Of a stretch of 64,000 bases of DNA, positions 14,301 through 24,793 are shown one piece after another (positions within the stretch are counted from its first letter, which is position 1; every line of letters begins with the position of its first letter). Both the position numbers and the translations under genes were made by a program. Source of the DNA: Echria macrotheca (lineage: Eukaryota; Ascomycota; Sordariomycetes; Sordariales; Schizotheciaceae); the NCBI GenBank assembly GCA_030411725.1, contig MU839835.1, forward strand, positions 806,001 through 870,000. Direction: 5' to 3'. The notes under the pieces were generated by a model. The model was not told where the DNA came from, searched no databases, and saw only the letters and a list, made by a program, of their open reading frames with translations.

Positions 14301-14939
14301 AAGATCCCGCCGAGATCTCTCTGAACCACCCACCCCTTGGCTATCCTTTTGGGAACAACTCCCTACCTTACCTACGTAGGGCCACATGCGGTTGAGATCA
14401 GAACGAAACCAAACCAATCTCAAGATAACACACAACACGGTTGACATGACTAAATACTCTCTCTTCATAGCCCAAACATACCAGACTCCGAGAGCGAAAT
14501 CAAGCTGACTTTTTTTCCATTTTTTTTTCTTTCTTTCCCCAAACATAATTTTATCAACTGGACTAACCCCCACTCCCTTCTTCTAGGTATTAACCACAAA
14601 AACGCACCATCCCCATCAGCCAACCGTCAAACAAACGCAGGACAAAGGACGAGCAAGGAACATCATCGAACCAAGTCATATTAAAGCACATATAACGGTT
14701 ACCACAAAACCCCCAACAAAAATCAAGCAACAATGTCTCTCTATACGTACTTCCCAGTTCCTGGTTCCAATTGACCTCAGTTCACCCATCTAAATCGTCG
14801 AGAGACAAGAATTCTCTCTTACTTCCGAGAGAGAGAGAGGAAAAGGGAAAAGAAAAATGACCCGAGACACGTATTCTAACAGGTCAAACACCACTCCCCG
14901 TGTCCCGATCTATCCCAGCCCAACCCGAACGCCGTCGCT
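5366..14939. other. 9.6-kb gene-poor tract between PMA1 and YHM2
   Basis: PMA1 is transcribed leftward from the left edge, and YHM2 ends at the right edge, also read leftward. The tract therefore holds the PMA1 promoter and the YHM2 3' flank. Roughly 5.4-9.9 kb is GC-rich; 12-14.9 kb is richer in A and T, with homopolymer runs and a GTTG repeat near 14247. Open frames of up to about 240 codons occur on both strands, but their translations are rich in Ser, Arg, Pro and Cys, lack recognisable domains and cannot be joined through plausible introns. No tRNA-like A/B box pair was found. It could hold a long leader, a noncoding transcript or a fast-evolving gene. Confidence 0.5.
11810..11827. repeat. 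18-bp perfect palindrome
   Basis: ACCTAGTGGCCACTAGGT reads the same on both strands, with no spacer. It lies in the gene-poor tract. About 0.24 such 18-bp palindromes are expected by chance in 64 kb of equal-base random sequence, so significance is weak. Confidence 0.6.
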
Positions 14940-16014
14940 CTAATGCTTTGCAGTGACCGTATCACCCGTCAGCTTCTCAACATACGTCTTGGCCCTGTTG
15001 TTGTAAAAATCCACAGTCAGTCATTGCCCTCTTTTAGAATGTGAACAGCAACTCACATGTCACCCATGGCAACCATGCACACCGTCTGCCAGACGCTGAG
15101 ACCGATACGCGGCGTCACGCCGCGGTACAGACCCTTGAAGCCGTTCTCGTTGTAGATGTAGCGGAACGTGTTGCCGACCGTCATCTTCTTGGGCCGGTTG
15201 GGGTCCTCCTTCTTGCTCTGCATCTCGACGCGGATGACCTCGATCGGCTGGTTCCACGCCGACAGGCCACCACCGATGGCCGAGGCCATGATCTTCTCGA
15301 CCGCGCTGAGCTTCTCGCCGTGCTCCTTGTGCGTGACCTTGCGGATGCCCTGCTCCGCCAGGCGGCTGAGACCGAAGCGCGAGCCCCAGTTGGTCATCTG
15401 GCGGATGGCAACGGCATTAACACCCTTGTTGATGCCGCGGATGCCCTCGCGCCGGTAGATGTCCATAAACGTGGCCCAGGTGCCGGGCGCCTTGACGCCC
15501 GTCGCCGCCAGCTTGTGCTTGGTGATCTCGACCGTCTTCATGCACGTGCAGAAGCCCATGGTCGCGTACGCCTGCGCAACGCCGCCCGTCATGCCGCCGA
15601 CGATGCCACCGAGAAACTCGCTGGCACCGAAGCTGCGCGCGTAGTACTCGGCCTCGGAGGCCACAAAGAGCAGCACGGCGCCCTTGGTCGAAGCCTCAAT
15701 CCAGGCCCACGGGATCAGGCCCTGGTAGACTGTGGAAGAAGTCGGTCAGCACACAAACGCCCAAAAGCTTCTGGGGGCACAAAAGACTCACAGCCCAGGA
15801 CACCTCCGCGGTTCCAGATGCGGCCGAGGGCAGTCGTGAAGCCGTCGCCGCGGTTGGCAGCCATGGTGGTCTTGACGACCTCGAGCGGCTGGCCGAGGGT
15901 GGTGACCTCGAACATGTTGAGGCCGGCACCGAGAAGCAGGTTGGAGAACTTGATGGGCTTCTTCTCCAGCTTCTGCGGCGTCGAGGCCGGGACGGGCGCG
16001 ACGGCGGCGGACAT
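14940..16014 (-). CDS. YHM2: mitochondrial citrate/2-oxoglutarate carrier (Yhm2 type)
   Basis: Three exons, 16014-15792, 15729-15057 and 14994-14940, separated by two 62-nt introns, encode 316 aa. The protein is an SLC25-type inner-membrane carrier. Its three repeats carry TTLGQPLEVVKTTMAANR, GFCTCMKTVEITKHK and WNQPIEVIRVEMQSK, matching Yhm2, which exchanges citrate for 2-oxoglutarate and also associates with mitochondrial DNA in yeast. The C-terminus AKTYVEKLTGDTVTAKH appears only after the second intron is removed. The start MSAAVAPVPAST has no targeting presequence, as is usual for the family. The next gene to the right, read in the same direction, is mitochondrial citrate synthase, which makes the transported substrate. 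Confidence 0.95.
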
Positions 16015-17343
16015 GACTTGGCGGATGTTGCGCGGTAAGGGGCCCTGACCAAGGGAAGAGGGTGCTTCTTCGCGGAGGGGTTTTTGGAGGAGGAGGGGGA
16101 AGGATGAGGGATTAGAGACGCGGTAGCGGTCGGTGGTCGTAGACACAGTCAGCCAATCGGGGACTCCTGATAAAAGCTGCCAGCTTTCGGGACGGGCAAC
16201 AGTTGTTTTGTTTGCGAGTGTGCAATTGCTACGCAGGCGAAAAATATGTAGACGAGCTACTGGATGGCCTGACAAAAGCTAACCTATCGTCACATGCCAC
16301 TGTTAGCAACCGAACAGTAGCCTCGTCGACCGCCTCTCCAAGTGGATTGACGCAGCCAGAGGTCGCATCTCTCTGCCAGACAAAGCTGGGTTATCCGCGG
16401 CACCTCCGCACTGATTTCCCGGGGCATGGTCCACTCACAGGCGGGGTTTACGGGGGAAGCTGGGCAATTGAGCAATTGATCAGGTTGGAAGGAGGAACAA
16501 TGGAAAAGGCGGAAGAGGATGAAATGGGTTGGAGTTTTTTTTTCCCTTGTACTCCCTAACGAGATCCGAGTCGGTGGTAAGCAGATTAGCTTCGCTGCGA
16601 CTCGAATCTGACGCCCGGGCAAGTTCGGGGCTGCAGACCCCCCTGGACCGTCCGAAAATGGGTCGCTGCTGATCCCCAACAACATTGCATCCGCATCCGC
16701 CGGCGAACCACACCCCCTGTCGTGCCTGGTGCTCAACACCGCCCTCGGCTGGCTCAACGCAAATTCCTGTCGGGTTTCGGGGACCCCACGGACGTCTTTG
16801 GGGAAGCTCTGGAAACACCGGGGCGTGCCGATTGGCCCTCTGCCACCTCGCAACGCTTTCTTCCACCCGCATTCGGGTGCATAAAGCGGCCTGCAACTCG
16901 GGAATTGGCTTTGCAGTGGCCATGCACCGAAACATGGCTTTGTCCTGTCGCCTTGCTGGTGTCGTGCGGTGTCTTGCAGCCTGTGGACCGCCTTTTGGCC
17001 GTGGGGCGTGGGCCAAGGCCGACGGCCGGACACGCTCAGGTACCCGGCCGTTTCCTTGTCTGCAAAAAGGGTCCATCGCTGGGATCGGATTACGGGCCAT
17101 GGGACGGGATGATGCACAACACCAGATAGTCACTATTGCCACCCAGAGATGAGACAGGACACAGTAAAGGAATTAAAAGCTGTTACAAAGCACGAAGCTT
17201 AGTATCGTACAAACTAGGGACCGGTATCGCTAAAATCTATGCATCCTCCGCCTCATCACAAGGCAGCTTGATCCCATCCTCTATGTTGAAATGACCGTAT
17301 CAACCTGGTGCGCCACGCCCATTTCATTACCCATTCCGACATC
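16015..17343. other. YHM2 promoter and citrate synthase 3' flank
   Basis: This 1.3-kb gap separates two minus-strand genes. It must contain the YHM2 promoter and 5' UTR and the citrate synthase terminator. GC-rich reading frames cross it on both strands (one of about 275 codons at 16290-17117), but none resembles a known protein and I treat them as chance. Confidence 0.55.
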
Positions 17344-18997
17344 TCACAGCTTCTTGCAGATCTCGATCCACTTCTCGGTCGAGAAGCTCTTGGGTCTGTT
17401 GCATGTCAGATACCGTACACTTTTGAGTGAAACAGTAGGGGGCGAGTAGCTTACCTCTCGATCGGGGCACCAACGGCGCGGTCAATGATGAGCTGGGGAA
17501 GGACACCAATGGCACGCGACACACCGAAGAGGACCGTGTAGTAGTTGGCCTCAGTCAGGCCATAGTACTGCAGGAGAACACCAGAGTGGGCATCGACGTT
17601 GGGGAAGGGGTTCTTGGTCTTGCCGTGCTCGGTAAGGACCTTGGGGGCGATCTTGTAGACCTGGCTGACAAGCTTGAACATGGGGTCCTCGGGCATTTTC
17701 TCTGTCAAAACGTCAGCTCCGCTTTGCATGGATCCCAGGTCATGTCAAAAACTTACCCTGTGCAAACTTCCGCTGAGCCGAGTAGCGGGGGTCGGTCTTG
17801 CGGAGGACGGCATGGCCGTAGCCGGGAACGACACGGCCAGCATTGAGCGTGTCCCACAGATACTTGGTGATGGCCTCGTCGCTGAGATCGTCACCGATGA
17901 CCTTCTTCATCTCGGTGAGCCAGTTGAGCACCTCCTGGTTGGCCAGACCGTGCAGGGGACCAGCGAGACCGTTGAGACCAGCAGCAAGAGAGAGGAACGG
18001 AGAGCTCAGAGCGCTGCCGACGAGGTGCGTGGTGTGAGCGCTGACGTTGCCACCCTCGTGATCGGTGTGGATGGTGAGGTAGAGACGGAGCAGCTCAATG
18101 AAGTCGGCGTTCTCGCCGAAGCCGAGCTGGTTAGCGAAGTTGAAGCTGTAGTCCTTGTCCTTCTGGACGGCCGCAACCTTGCCGCCCTTGAAGACGTTTT
18201 GGTAGATACGGGCAGCAATCGTAGGGAGCTTGGCAATGAGGTCCATCGAGTCCTCAAAGGTGTAGCCCCAGTACTCCTTCTTGTTGATACCCTTGGCGTA
18301 GGCGCGGGCGAACGACGACGTCTGCTCGAGAGCGGTGACGGCGAGCGAGAACTGGGCCATGGGGTGGAGGTCCGACGGGCAGCGGTCGATCAGCTCCTCA
18401 ACGAACTTGGGGAGGTCGGAGCGGGCAGCCCACTCGGCAGACAGGTCGCGGACCTGCTGCTCGGTCGGGACCTCACCGGTCAGGAGGAGCCAGAACAGAC
18501 CCTCAGGAAGAGGCTCCTTGCCACCGGGAGCCTTGGGGAGAAGCTCCTGGCACTCGGGGATGGTCTTGCCGCGGAAGCGAATACCCTCCTCGGAGTCGAG
18601 GACGGAGCCCTCCCACACGAGGCACTTGATACCACGCGCACCGCCATAGACCTGGTCGAGGGTAACCTTATCGACGATCTTGGAGCCGTGCTCTCTGTTT
18701 TGGGCCTGTCAGCTACCATCACCATCAATTGAAGAGCAAGAGAACCATACTTTCGCAGAGCCTTAATCTCCTCGATCTTCTCGGGCAAGAGCTCAGCGAA
18801 GCGCTCCTTCAAGGTCTGCAGCACAATGCGTGGTCAATGGATGATGTCAGGTTGCAGATCGCGAGCTGGGCGGGACGAACCTGCGTCTTGGAGGAGTAGC
18901 ATCTCGCCGCGTTGAAGGCGGTATTTCTGGCGGCGAAAGAGGGAGCCTTCAATGAGGTCCTCCAGGCAGCAGAGCTGAGACGCATAGCAGTGGCCAT
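17344..18997 (-). CDS. CIT1: mitochondrial citrate synthase
   Basis: Condenses acetyl-CoA and oxaloacetate to citrate in the TCA cycle. Five exons, 18997-18881, 18815-18751, 18694-17757, 17701-17455 and 17395-17344, encode 472 aa. Residues 1-37 form an Arg/Ser/Ala-rich mitochondrial presequence (MATAMRLSSAAWRTSLKAPS, then FAARNTAFNAARCYSS). Catalytic regions are visible: TDHEGGNVSAHTTHLVGSAL (His), YGHAVLRKTDPRYS (His) and NVDAHSGVLL (Asp). The first intron uses a GTTCGT donor directly after the presequence exon. The C-terminus KSFSTEKWIEICKKL is a separate last exon. Its promoter lies in a 1.3-kb region shared divergently with the Nrd1/Seb1-type gene. Confidence 0.97.
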
Positions 18998-20293
18998 TTT
19001 GGTATCAGTGTGTAGGAATGAGGGGAGAATGGACTGGCGAAAATGAGGTCGAGAGAAAAAAAGTTGGAGCTAGAAAAAAGCGCAGCGCTGGGGATGAAAA
19101 AAGGCTTGGCCCCGGACAGCCGGGCGGATCGACCGGGGTTCGGGCAGGCCTCAACTTTTTTCAGTCCCGGGCCAGCGCAATCCACATGCGTGCAGCCGTG
19201 CAGCCAACGCCTTTTTCACATTATCCCTTGGGTCCCGGCGCAACGGCGAGGCGGGCGCAACGAGAATGCAAGCTCCGGTGCTGGAACTATTTATGACAGA
19301 GCCCCCGAGCTTTAACGCGCTCCGCACACGACTGCCGCCCGTATTGGGCTCGCTGTGGAGAAGTTGCCGGCCATCTTAAAAACAGACATTGACGTCACGA
19401 CAGATCCCACAAGCTTCGTAGCAGCTGAAGAGGGGGATTTTGAGAGAAATAAAGCACAGATTTTAGCTTGAGTAGCTTTAGGAAGACCAATTGAATTTTA
19501 GAGTATATAAAATGAGCCAGCTGTTGTCCAGCACAAGCTGTGCGCTCAGCTTGAAAAGCAGGTTCATGACAGTGCATTGAGACCGAGAAATGCGGCTGGC
19601 AGTTTGTGAGACCCACATCGGCTTCATTTGCGGATTTGCCTGCGGTGCTGCGGTTGTTGCCTTGTGGCCTGATAAATGCTTTGTCACGCGGCAGGGGTGG
19701 CATCAGCAGGCGCCAGTTAAAATCTCGTGGCTGTCGTCTCCAACCCCCGCCCCCTCTCCTTCTTCCAACAACGCCGACCTCAAGTGCTGCATCTTGCCAA
19801 TTCTCCATCGTCGACAGCATCGAGTTATCAAGCAACGCCAATCAAGCCGAATCGCCATCACCCCCGACTTGCCAGTAACCCATTTTCCATCTCGCTTGCA
19901 TCGGAGAGGGCTCGCCAGGACCAATTCTTGCAGGTCTTTGCAGCACGCTGGGAAAGAGGATAGACTACGGTTGAGAGCTGCCCCCAAGGTGATTAGACAC
20001 AACGTATTCGCCGTCGCGCCACCAGGGTATCTGGATTGCAAACAAGGACCTGCGTACAATCTGCACCTCGGCGCAAAAGAAAGCCACCAGTATCGAGTCT
20101 AGTAACCATCGGCTCGCCCTAGCAATAGGTTTCCAAGGTTGCTCCCCCGCTGCGCGCGCTTCGTACATTTCTTGCTCCATGACCTGGAGCATGGAATCTT
20201 AGGTACTTCCTGCAAAGTTGCAACGCCTTCCGCATCGTATTGCAGTACCTGATCAAAGATTGACAATCGCCGACTTGGTCACACGGAATCATC
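18998..20293. promoter_or_regulatory. divergent promoter region, citrate synthase / Nrd1-type gene
   Basis: Both genes are transcribed away from this 1.3-kb interval, so it must hold both promoters and leaders. Short frames in it look random. The right half (19.7-20.3 kb) contains CT-rich stretches and short upstream ATG frames that would lie in the leader of the Nrd1-type mRNA if transcription starts there. Confidence 0.6.
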
Positions 20294-22945
20294 ATGAGCT
20301 CTCCAGTAGCAGAACTAGATGCCGGCCTGCAGGCCATGGTCAGCTTGAAGGCCCCTGGAGTTTCGGGTTCACGCATCAACAGTCTCACGGCACTGTGTGT
20401 TGCCAATGTGCAGGTGAGGATTGCCGCCCAGAAGAACAATCATAGAGCTGGGGACGCAGTGAACTGACCGCATGCATTCATAGTCCGAATCCGTTCTCGT
20501 CCAGAAACTTTTCCTGCACTTCAAGAAAACACCAGGAACACACAAGCTAGGAGTGCTCTACGTCGTAGACTCTGTAACACGCAAATGGATGGACTTGGCC
20601 AAGACACAGGGGCAAGCCATTAGCCAGGCCGCTCAGGACGGAACGGCCGCTGCCGGTGTGCATAGAGTAACTGAGCTGATGCCCGCACTGATGACGGAAA
20701 TCATCTCGACAGCCCCAGAAGAACAAAAGGTACGCCGAAAGCAAATATCATTGACATAGCACCTTCCCGCTGGAGCTCTCAGCAAAGGCTGGTTCTTGTC
20801 CGGAAAGCAGAGAGCAGACAGCAATTTTGTGCCCTTCAACAACCGACGGACATGCTAGATTCCCCAAAGCCCGCTGCTGGAATGAATAGGAACTCACATA
20901 CATATTTTGACTGCAGGACAAAATCAGAAACCTTATCAAGATTTGGGAGAGAGGCCAGACATTTCCTCCTTCGATGATCGAGTCTTTCAAGAACAAGCTT
21001 GACGGCACGCGCCCTGGTAGGTTCTCCTGCAAGCGATGAGACAAAGATATGCCCGGTCGGGTTGAAGATGAACGTATGCTCTAACCGTGCTGTGTCAATA
21101 GACGAATCAACAACACCCCCAGGTAGTCCCCCGCGGAATCTGTTGGCTTCGCTCGGAGCTGAAAGCAAGCCAGTAACGGCCCAGCAGCCTCCTGCGATAC
21201 CCAACAATATCATGGAGGCACTGGCAAGCATTGCGCGGCAGAATGCCACAGCCGCCCAGAGTAATCCCAGTCTTGCGGCTCCAGCGCCAGTCTCTGCTCA
21301 TCCGCCGCCGGCACCGGCACCGGTCTACAATGGTGCACTTAGTTCACACAGTAACGGGCTTTTGCCGGGTGCTCCTATGACCATGCCTTCACAGCCAAGC
21401 ATGTCGTATCTGCCAACATCACAACCAGCAGTTCCGCCCGTAAACTTCCCAACTCTGCCCCTGGGATATGCACAACCGGCGCAGCCTCCTCCGCCTGTCC
21501 AAGTACCGGCCCCGGCTGGCCAGCCGAACCCGCTTGCTGTCTCCAATCCTACGGTCCAGCTTGTGGCGGCGCTCGCGGCCCAGGGACTTCCTATTGACAG
21601 GATTGCGAGCGTAATCCAGATGATGGGTCAAGGCGCGGCCGCAACAGCACCACAAGCTCCGCTGCTGCCACAGCTACCGCAGCCGGCACAGACTGGGTAT
21701 GCTGTCCCTGCTGCTGTTCCCGCTCAAGGTCCGGGGCCCGCCCCGTGGGAGATGTCGAGACAGGATGAAGCGCGTGACCGAAATGGCTATCGTGACCCTC
21801 TGAGATCGCCAGGCCGTGTCCGCGGGAGATCCCGCTCCCGCTCGCCGCCCCGTGGCTGGGACGTGAGGGGTTCACCGCGGACCACACGCGGAAGTGACCG
21901 TGGGTTCGACTACGGCCGTCCTCCGTCGCCGGGCCGCGGCCGGCCGGATGAGCGAGATAGGCGTAATGGTGGTGGTGGCGGACGTATGCCCGACTACCGT
22001 CAGAGATCGCCGCCCGGACGTCGTGAACACAGCACTCCGGATCATGAGCCCGTACCGGGGAAGAAGTGGGTTGAGTTTGATAAGAGTATCGAGCCTGGCT
22101 GTATCAAGGTGTACAGCCGAACCCTGTTTGTTGGCGGCGTAACGTAAGTACTTGGACCCTGGCTTTTCGTGCAAAAGATGAACAGAATGACTGAGATTTG
22201 GACACGTGTAGATGCTCCGAGAGCGAACTCCGCCAGATCTTCAGCCGGTATGGACAGGTGCAGACGTGCATCGTCAACAAGGACAAGCGCCACGCCTTTG
22301 TCAAGATGTACTTCCGCAAGGATGCCGAGGCGGCCAAAGCCGCCATGGAGGAGAACCGCACACCCGATCTCCAGTTGCGGGTAAGTTTTTCTACTAGACG
22401 AACGACGGAGTGGCATATTCTGACATTTGACACAGACGCGATGGGGTGTTGGTTTTGGTCCTAGGGATTGCTCCAACTACCAGACCGGCGTCAGCATCAT
22501 CCCGATTCACAAGCTGACCGAAGCCGACCGCAAGTGGATGTTGACCGCGCCGTTTGGCGGCAGCGACGGACAGCCCATTGTGCACGGGCTGTCGGTCGAG
22601 GAGCCAGATATCGAGATTGGCGCTGGCGTTTCGTCCAAGGCCATAAGCCGTCGTATGCAGACTGACAAGGGCGGTAACCACGGGCCGAAATCGACGAAAC
22701 GGGACGACGAGCCGGGCTTTCCCAACGGTCCTGAGCCTCCCCGAGGGGGTGGCGGCGGCGGTCGCTGGCGTCATGGTCGGGATAAGCGCAACGGCGGCGG
22801 TGGCGGTGATCGCGGCCGAGATGACCGCAACGACAAGAGCGCCAATGATGAGCCTGTTGTGCTTGGACTCCCGGACGGCATCACCATGGGTCGTAATGGG
22901 ATTAACTACAACCCTAACTTTGCCTTTGGGGGCGCTGGCCAGTAG
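20294..22945 (+). CDS. NRD1: Nrd1/Seb1-type CID and RRM transcription-termination factor
   Basis: Six exons, 20294-20413, 20484-20729, 20917-21016, 21102-22143, 22212-22380 and 22436-22945, encode 728 aa. The N-terminal 150 residues form a CTD-interacting domain (GVLYVVDSVTRKWMDLAK, LIKIWERGQTFPPSMIESFK), expected to bind phosphorylated Pol II CTD. A Pro/Ala/Gln-rich linker follows, then an Arg/Ser segment (RGRSRSRSPPRGWD). The RRM begins at about residue 494 (RTLFVGGVTCSESELRQIF, then GQVQTCIVNKDKRHAFVKMY). The family-specific extension SNYQTGVSIIPIHKLTEADR and a Gly/Arg-rich tail complete it. Seb1 and Nrd1 couple RNA binding to termination and 3'-end choice. Exon 4 could instead start 24 nt later at an in-frame CAG acceptor (21123-21125). 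A tandem repeat begins 18 nt after the stop. Confidence 0.93.
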
Positions 22946-22963
22946 AGCTAGGTCTAGGGGCGA

Positions 22964-23164
22964 ACACGCTCTCTTGAGCTTACTGAACAGACGGCTCTTA
23001 GGGATTTTGATACTTAGGGGGCGACACAAGGAAAACGATACCACCCAGTCGAAAAATATGGGTGGACACGCTCTCGTACTCTCGAACCTACCCAACGAAC
23101 GGCTCTGGGGATGCGGGAAGCGATACAAGGAAAAACGATACCACTCAGTCGAAAAAATGGGTGG
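22964..23164 (+). repeat. imperfect tandem duplication, about 100 bp x 2
   Basis: Copy 1 is 22964-23065 and copy 2 is 23066-23164. Both begin ACACGCTCTC, share ACGGCTCT in the middle and AAACGATACCAC(C/T)CAGTCG towards the end, and both finish GGGTGG. Conservation is highest in the last 45 nt. The pair lies in the probable 3' UTR of the Nrd1/Seb1-type gene. Confidence 0.85.
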
Positions 23165-24793
23165 CCGGAGCAGGCGGTAGGGGCGGGCATGGTATCCGCA
23201 CGAAACCTGTGTATTTTATATGTTGGTATACCGTTATTTCCTCTTCACCGACAACACTAGGATGCGTCAATTCTCTCAATGCATGGGCACGGCATGGACA
23301 GCATGGGCGGAGGAAGGGGGTAGGTGATCAGCGTCTTTTTTTTCTGGTCACAAGTTGAAAGAGGATGAAGCAGCGTTATGAAATGGAAAGGTTTCGGCAT
23401 GGAAAGGGGAAAGGAAAAATCTCTGGCAGCGGCGGCGGTCTTGGTTTCACTCGGTGCAACTTGGGAGGAGCGCTTTGTTCATACGGAGAGAGGAGTTGGA
23501 CTCGGGGGGTTTCTCGCGGTTTCATTGGGGATTTGGTTGATACCTTGATCGAGAGAGAAGGGGGAAGTGAGGCCGAGATAGCCTGAGGAGCTGCGTCGCC
23601 GGCGGAAAAAGAAAGGCTCAATGAAACTGGGTTCACATTGAATTTTTTGTTCGAGTGGTTGTATGTGTATGTATAGTTGGTTTGTGTTCTTCTCGCGGTT
23701 ACCTGTAAGGAGCTTCACAGCTTGGGAAGCAGCCTAGCCTGCCCCCGCTCAGCCGTAAGGTAGCATTGAAGTCAACCTACCTACCTACCTCGTAATAATA
23801 ATCCTGCAATCACGAGACGGTAAATATACGGTCAGATGAGATATCACACATACTATCTAAACTATAGCAAAGTGATCAGTACTTTCTTTAGTCAAGGATA
23901 CGCGTAGATACCTAGACTAGTTGTTGTTTGTTGAGGTGTGAAGTTCCCCAGTGTCGGACGACAGAGACTCTCCCCGTTTCCTATCTACCTATATACTGGG
24001 GGACGTTTACCCTGTTGCCCTGACAGTACCTAAATAAGGTAAACTAACCGGTTTCTCGTTCACCTCACAGGCTGGCTGGCAAGGCTGGGTGGCTGGTGTA
24101 ACGACTGGGTCGCAGGACCACACCCAATTGAGCCAACGTTCCAAAAGGATCGCCAGAATTCCAAGGTTCAGCACCCTAGAGTTCCAGCTGTGGTTATATG
24201 CCAGCACGACCCGCCAGGGCCGGGACTGTTATCATCGTGTGCTTTATATCATTACAGTAAAGATTATTTCAAGCAGAGCTCAAGACGGAGCTAACACCCC
24301 TCCCATTATGTATTTTCCTTAAGCCGTAAGAAGCCGAAGGCTTCCACTCTGTAAGATAGGCAGGCTCTCGGGGCCTACTCGCTGGGTGATCAAGGAAGAT
24401 AGCAGGCAGGAGCAGGGTAGAGGCAACAGTGCTCTGTGATCATTGACTGAATCTTGCAGGAGCAAGATTCCCAGGCGAGGGGGCGGCGACACCGCCCCTA
24501 ATGACAGGCGCGGGGCTGCCACACCCAGCATGCTCACTAATCGCCCACTCATTACACACTCCTTAAGCGGGTAAGCGGTCCCTCTTCTATGTAGTTATAC
24601 TTGCAAATAAATAATAAATATATATTTTAAGCAAAAATTTCATATCATATTTCAAAATCACCGAAAAACTAGATCAACCAGATTACACAGCACAAATTCT
24701 GTATTTATTTCTACCGACAATAAACCTACATTCCCAAACTCACCTTCAGCTCCAGCTAATTCAACATGGACAATACTGCTTTGCATTCCACTA
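23165..24793. other. convergent 3' region with hairpins and AT-rich tract
   Basis: No gene is apparent between two converging genes. From left to right it holds the remaining 3' flank of the Nrd1-type gene, a short ACCT repeat near 23776-23791, a patch with three perfect hairpins at 24330-24498, and an AT-rich tract near 24590-24720 that abuts the end of the WD40 gene. Confidence 0.55.
24330..24498. repeat. three consecutive perfect hairpins
   Basis: Inverted repeats occur at 24330-24344 (GAAGCC, 3-nt loop), 24449-24470 (GAATCTTGC, 4-nt loop AGGA) and 24480-24498 (GGGGCGG, 5-nt loop). The last two are 9 bp apart. No coding context. A folded RNA or a relic of a small mobile element are both possible. 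Confidence 0.6.

Noticed and set aside
16290..17117. 275-codon minus-strand frame between YHM2 and citrate synthase
   Set aside because: GC-rich chance frame with other long frames overlapping it on both strands. No family resemblance.
17674..18732. 352-codon open frame opposite citrate synthase
   Set aside because: Antisense shadow that also runs across citrate synthase introns.
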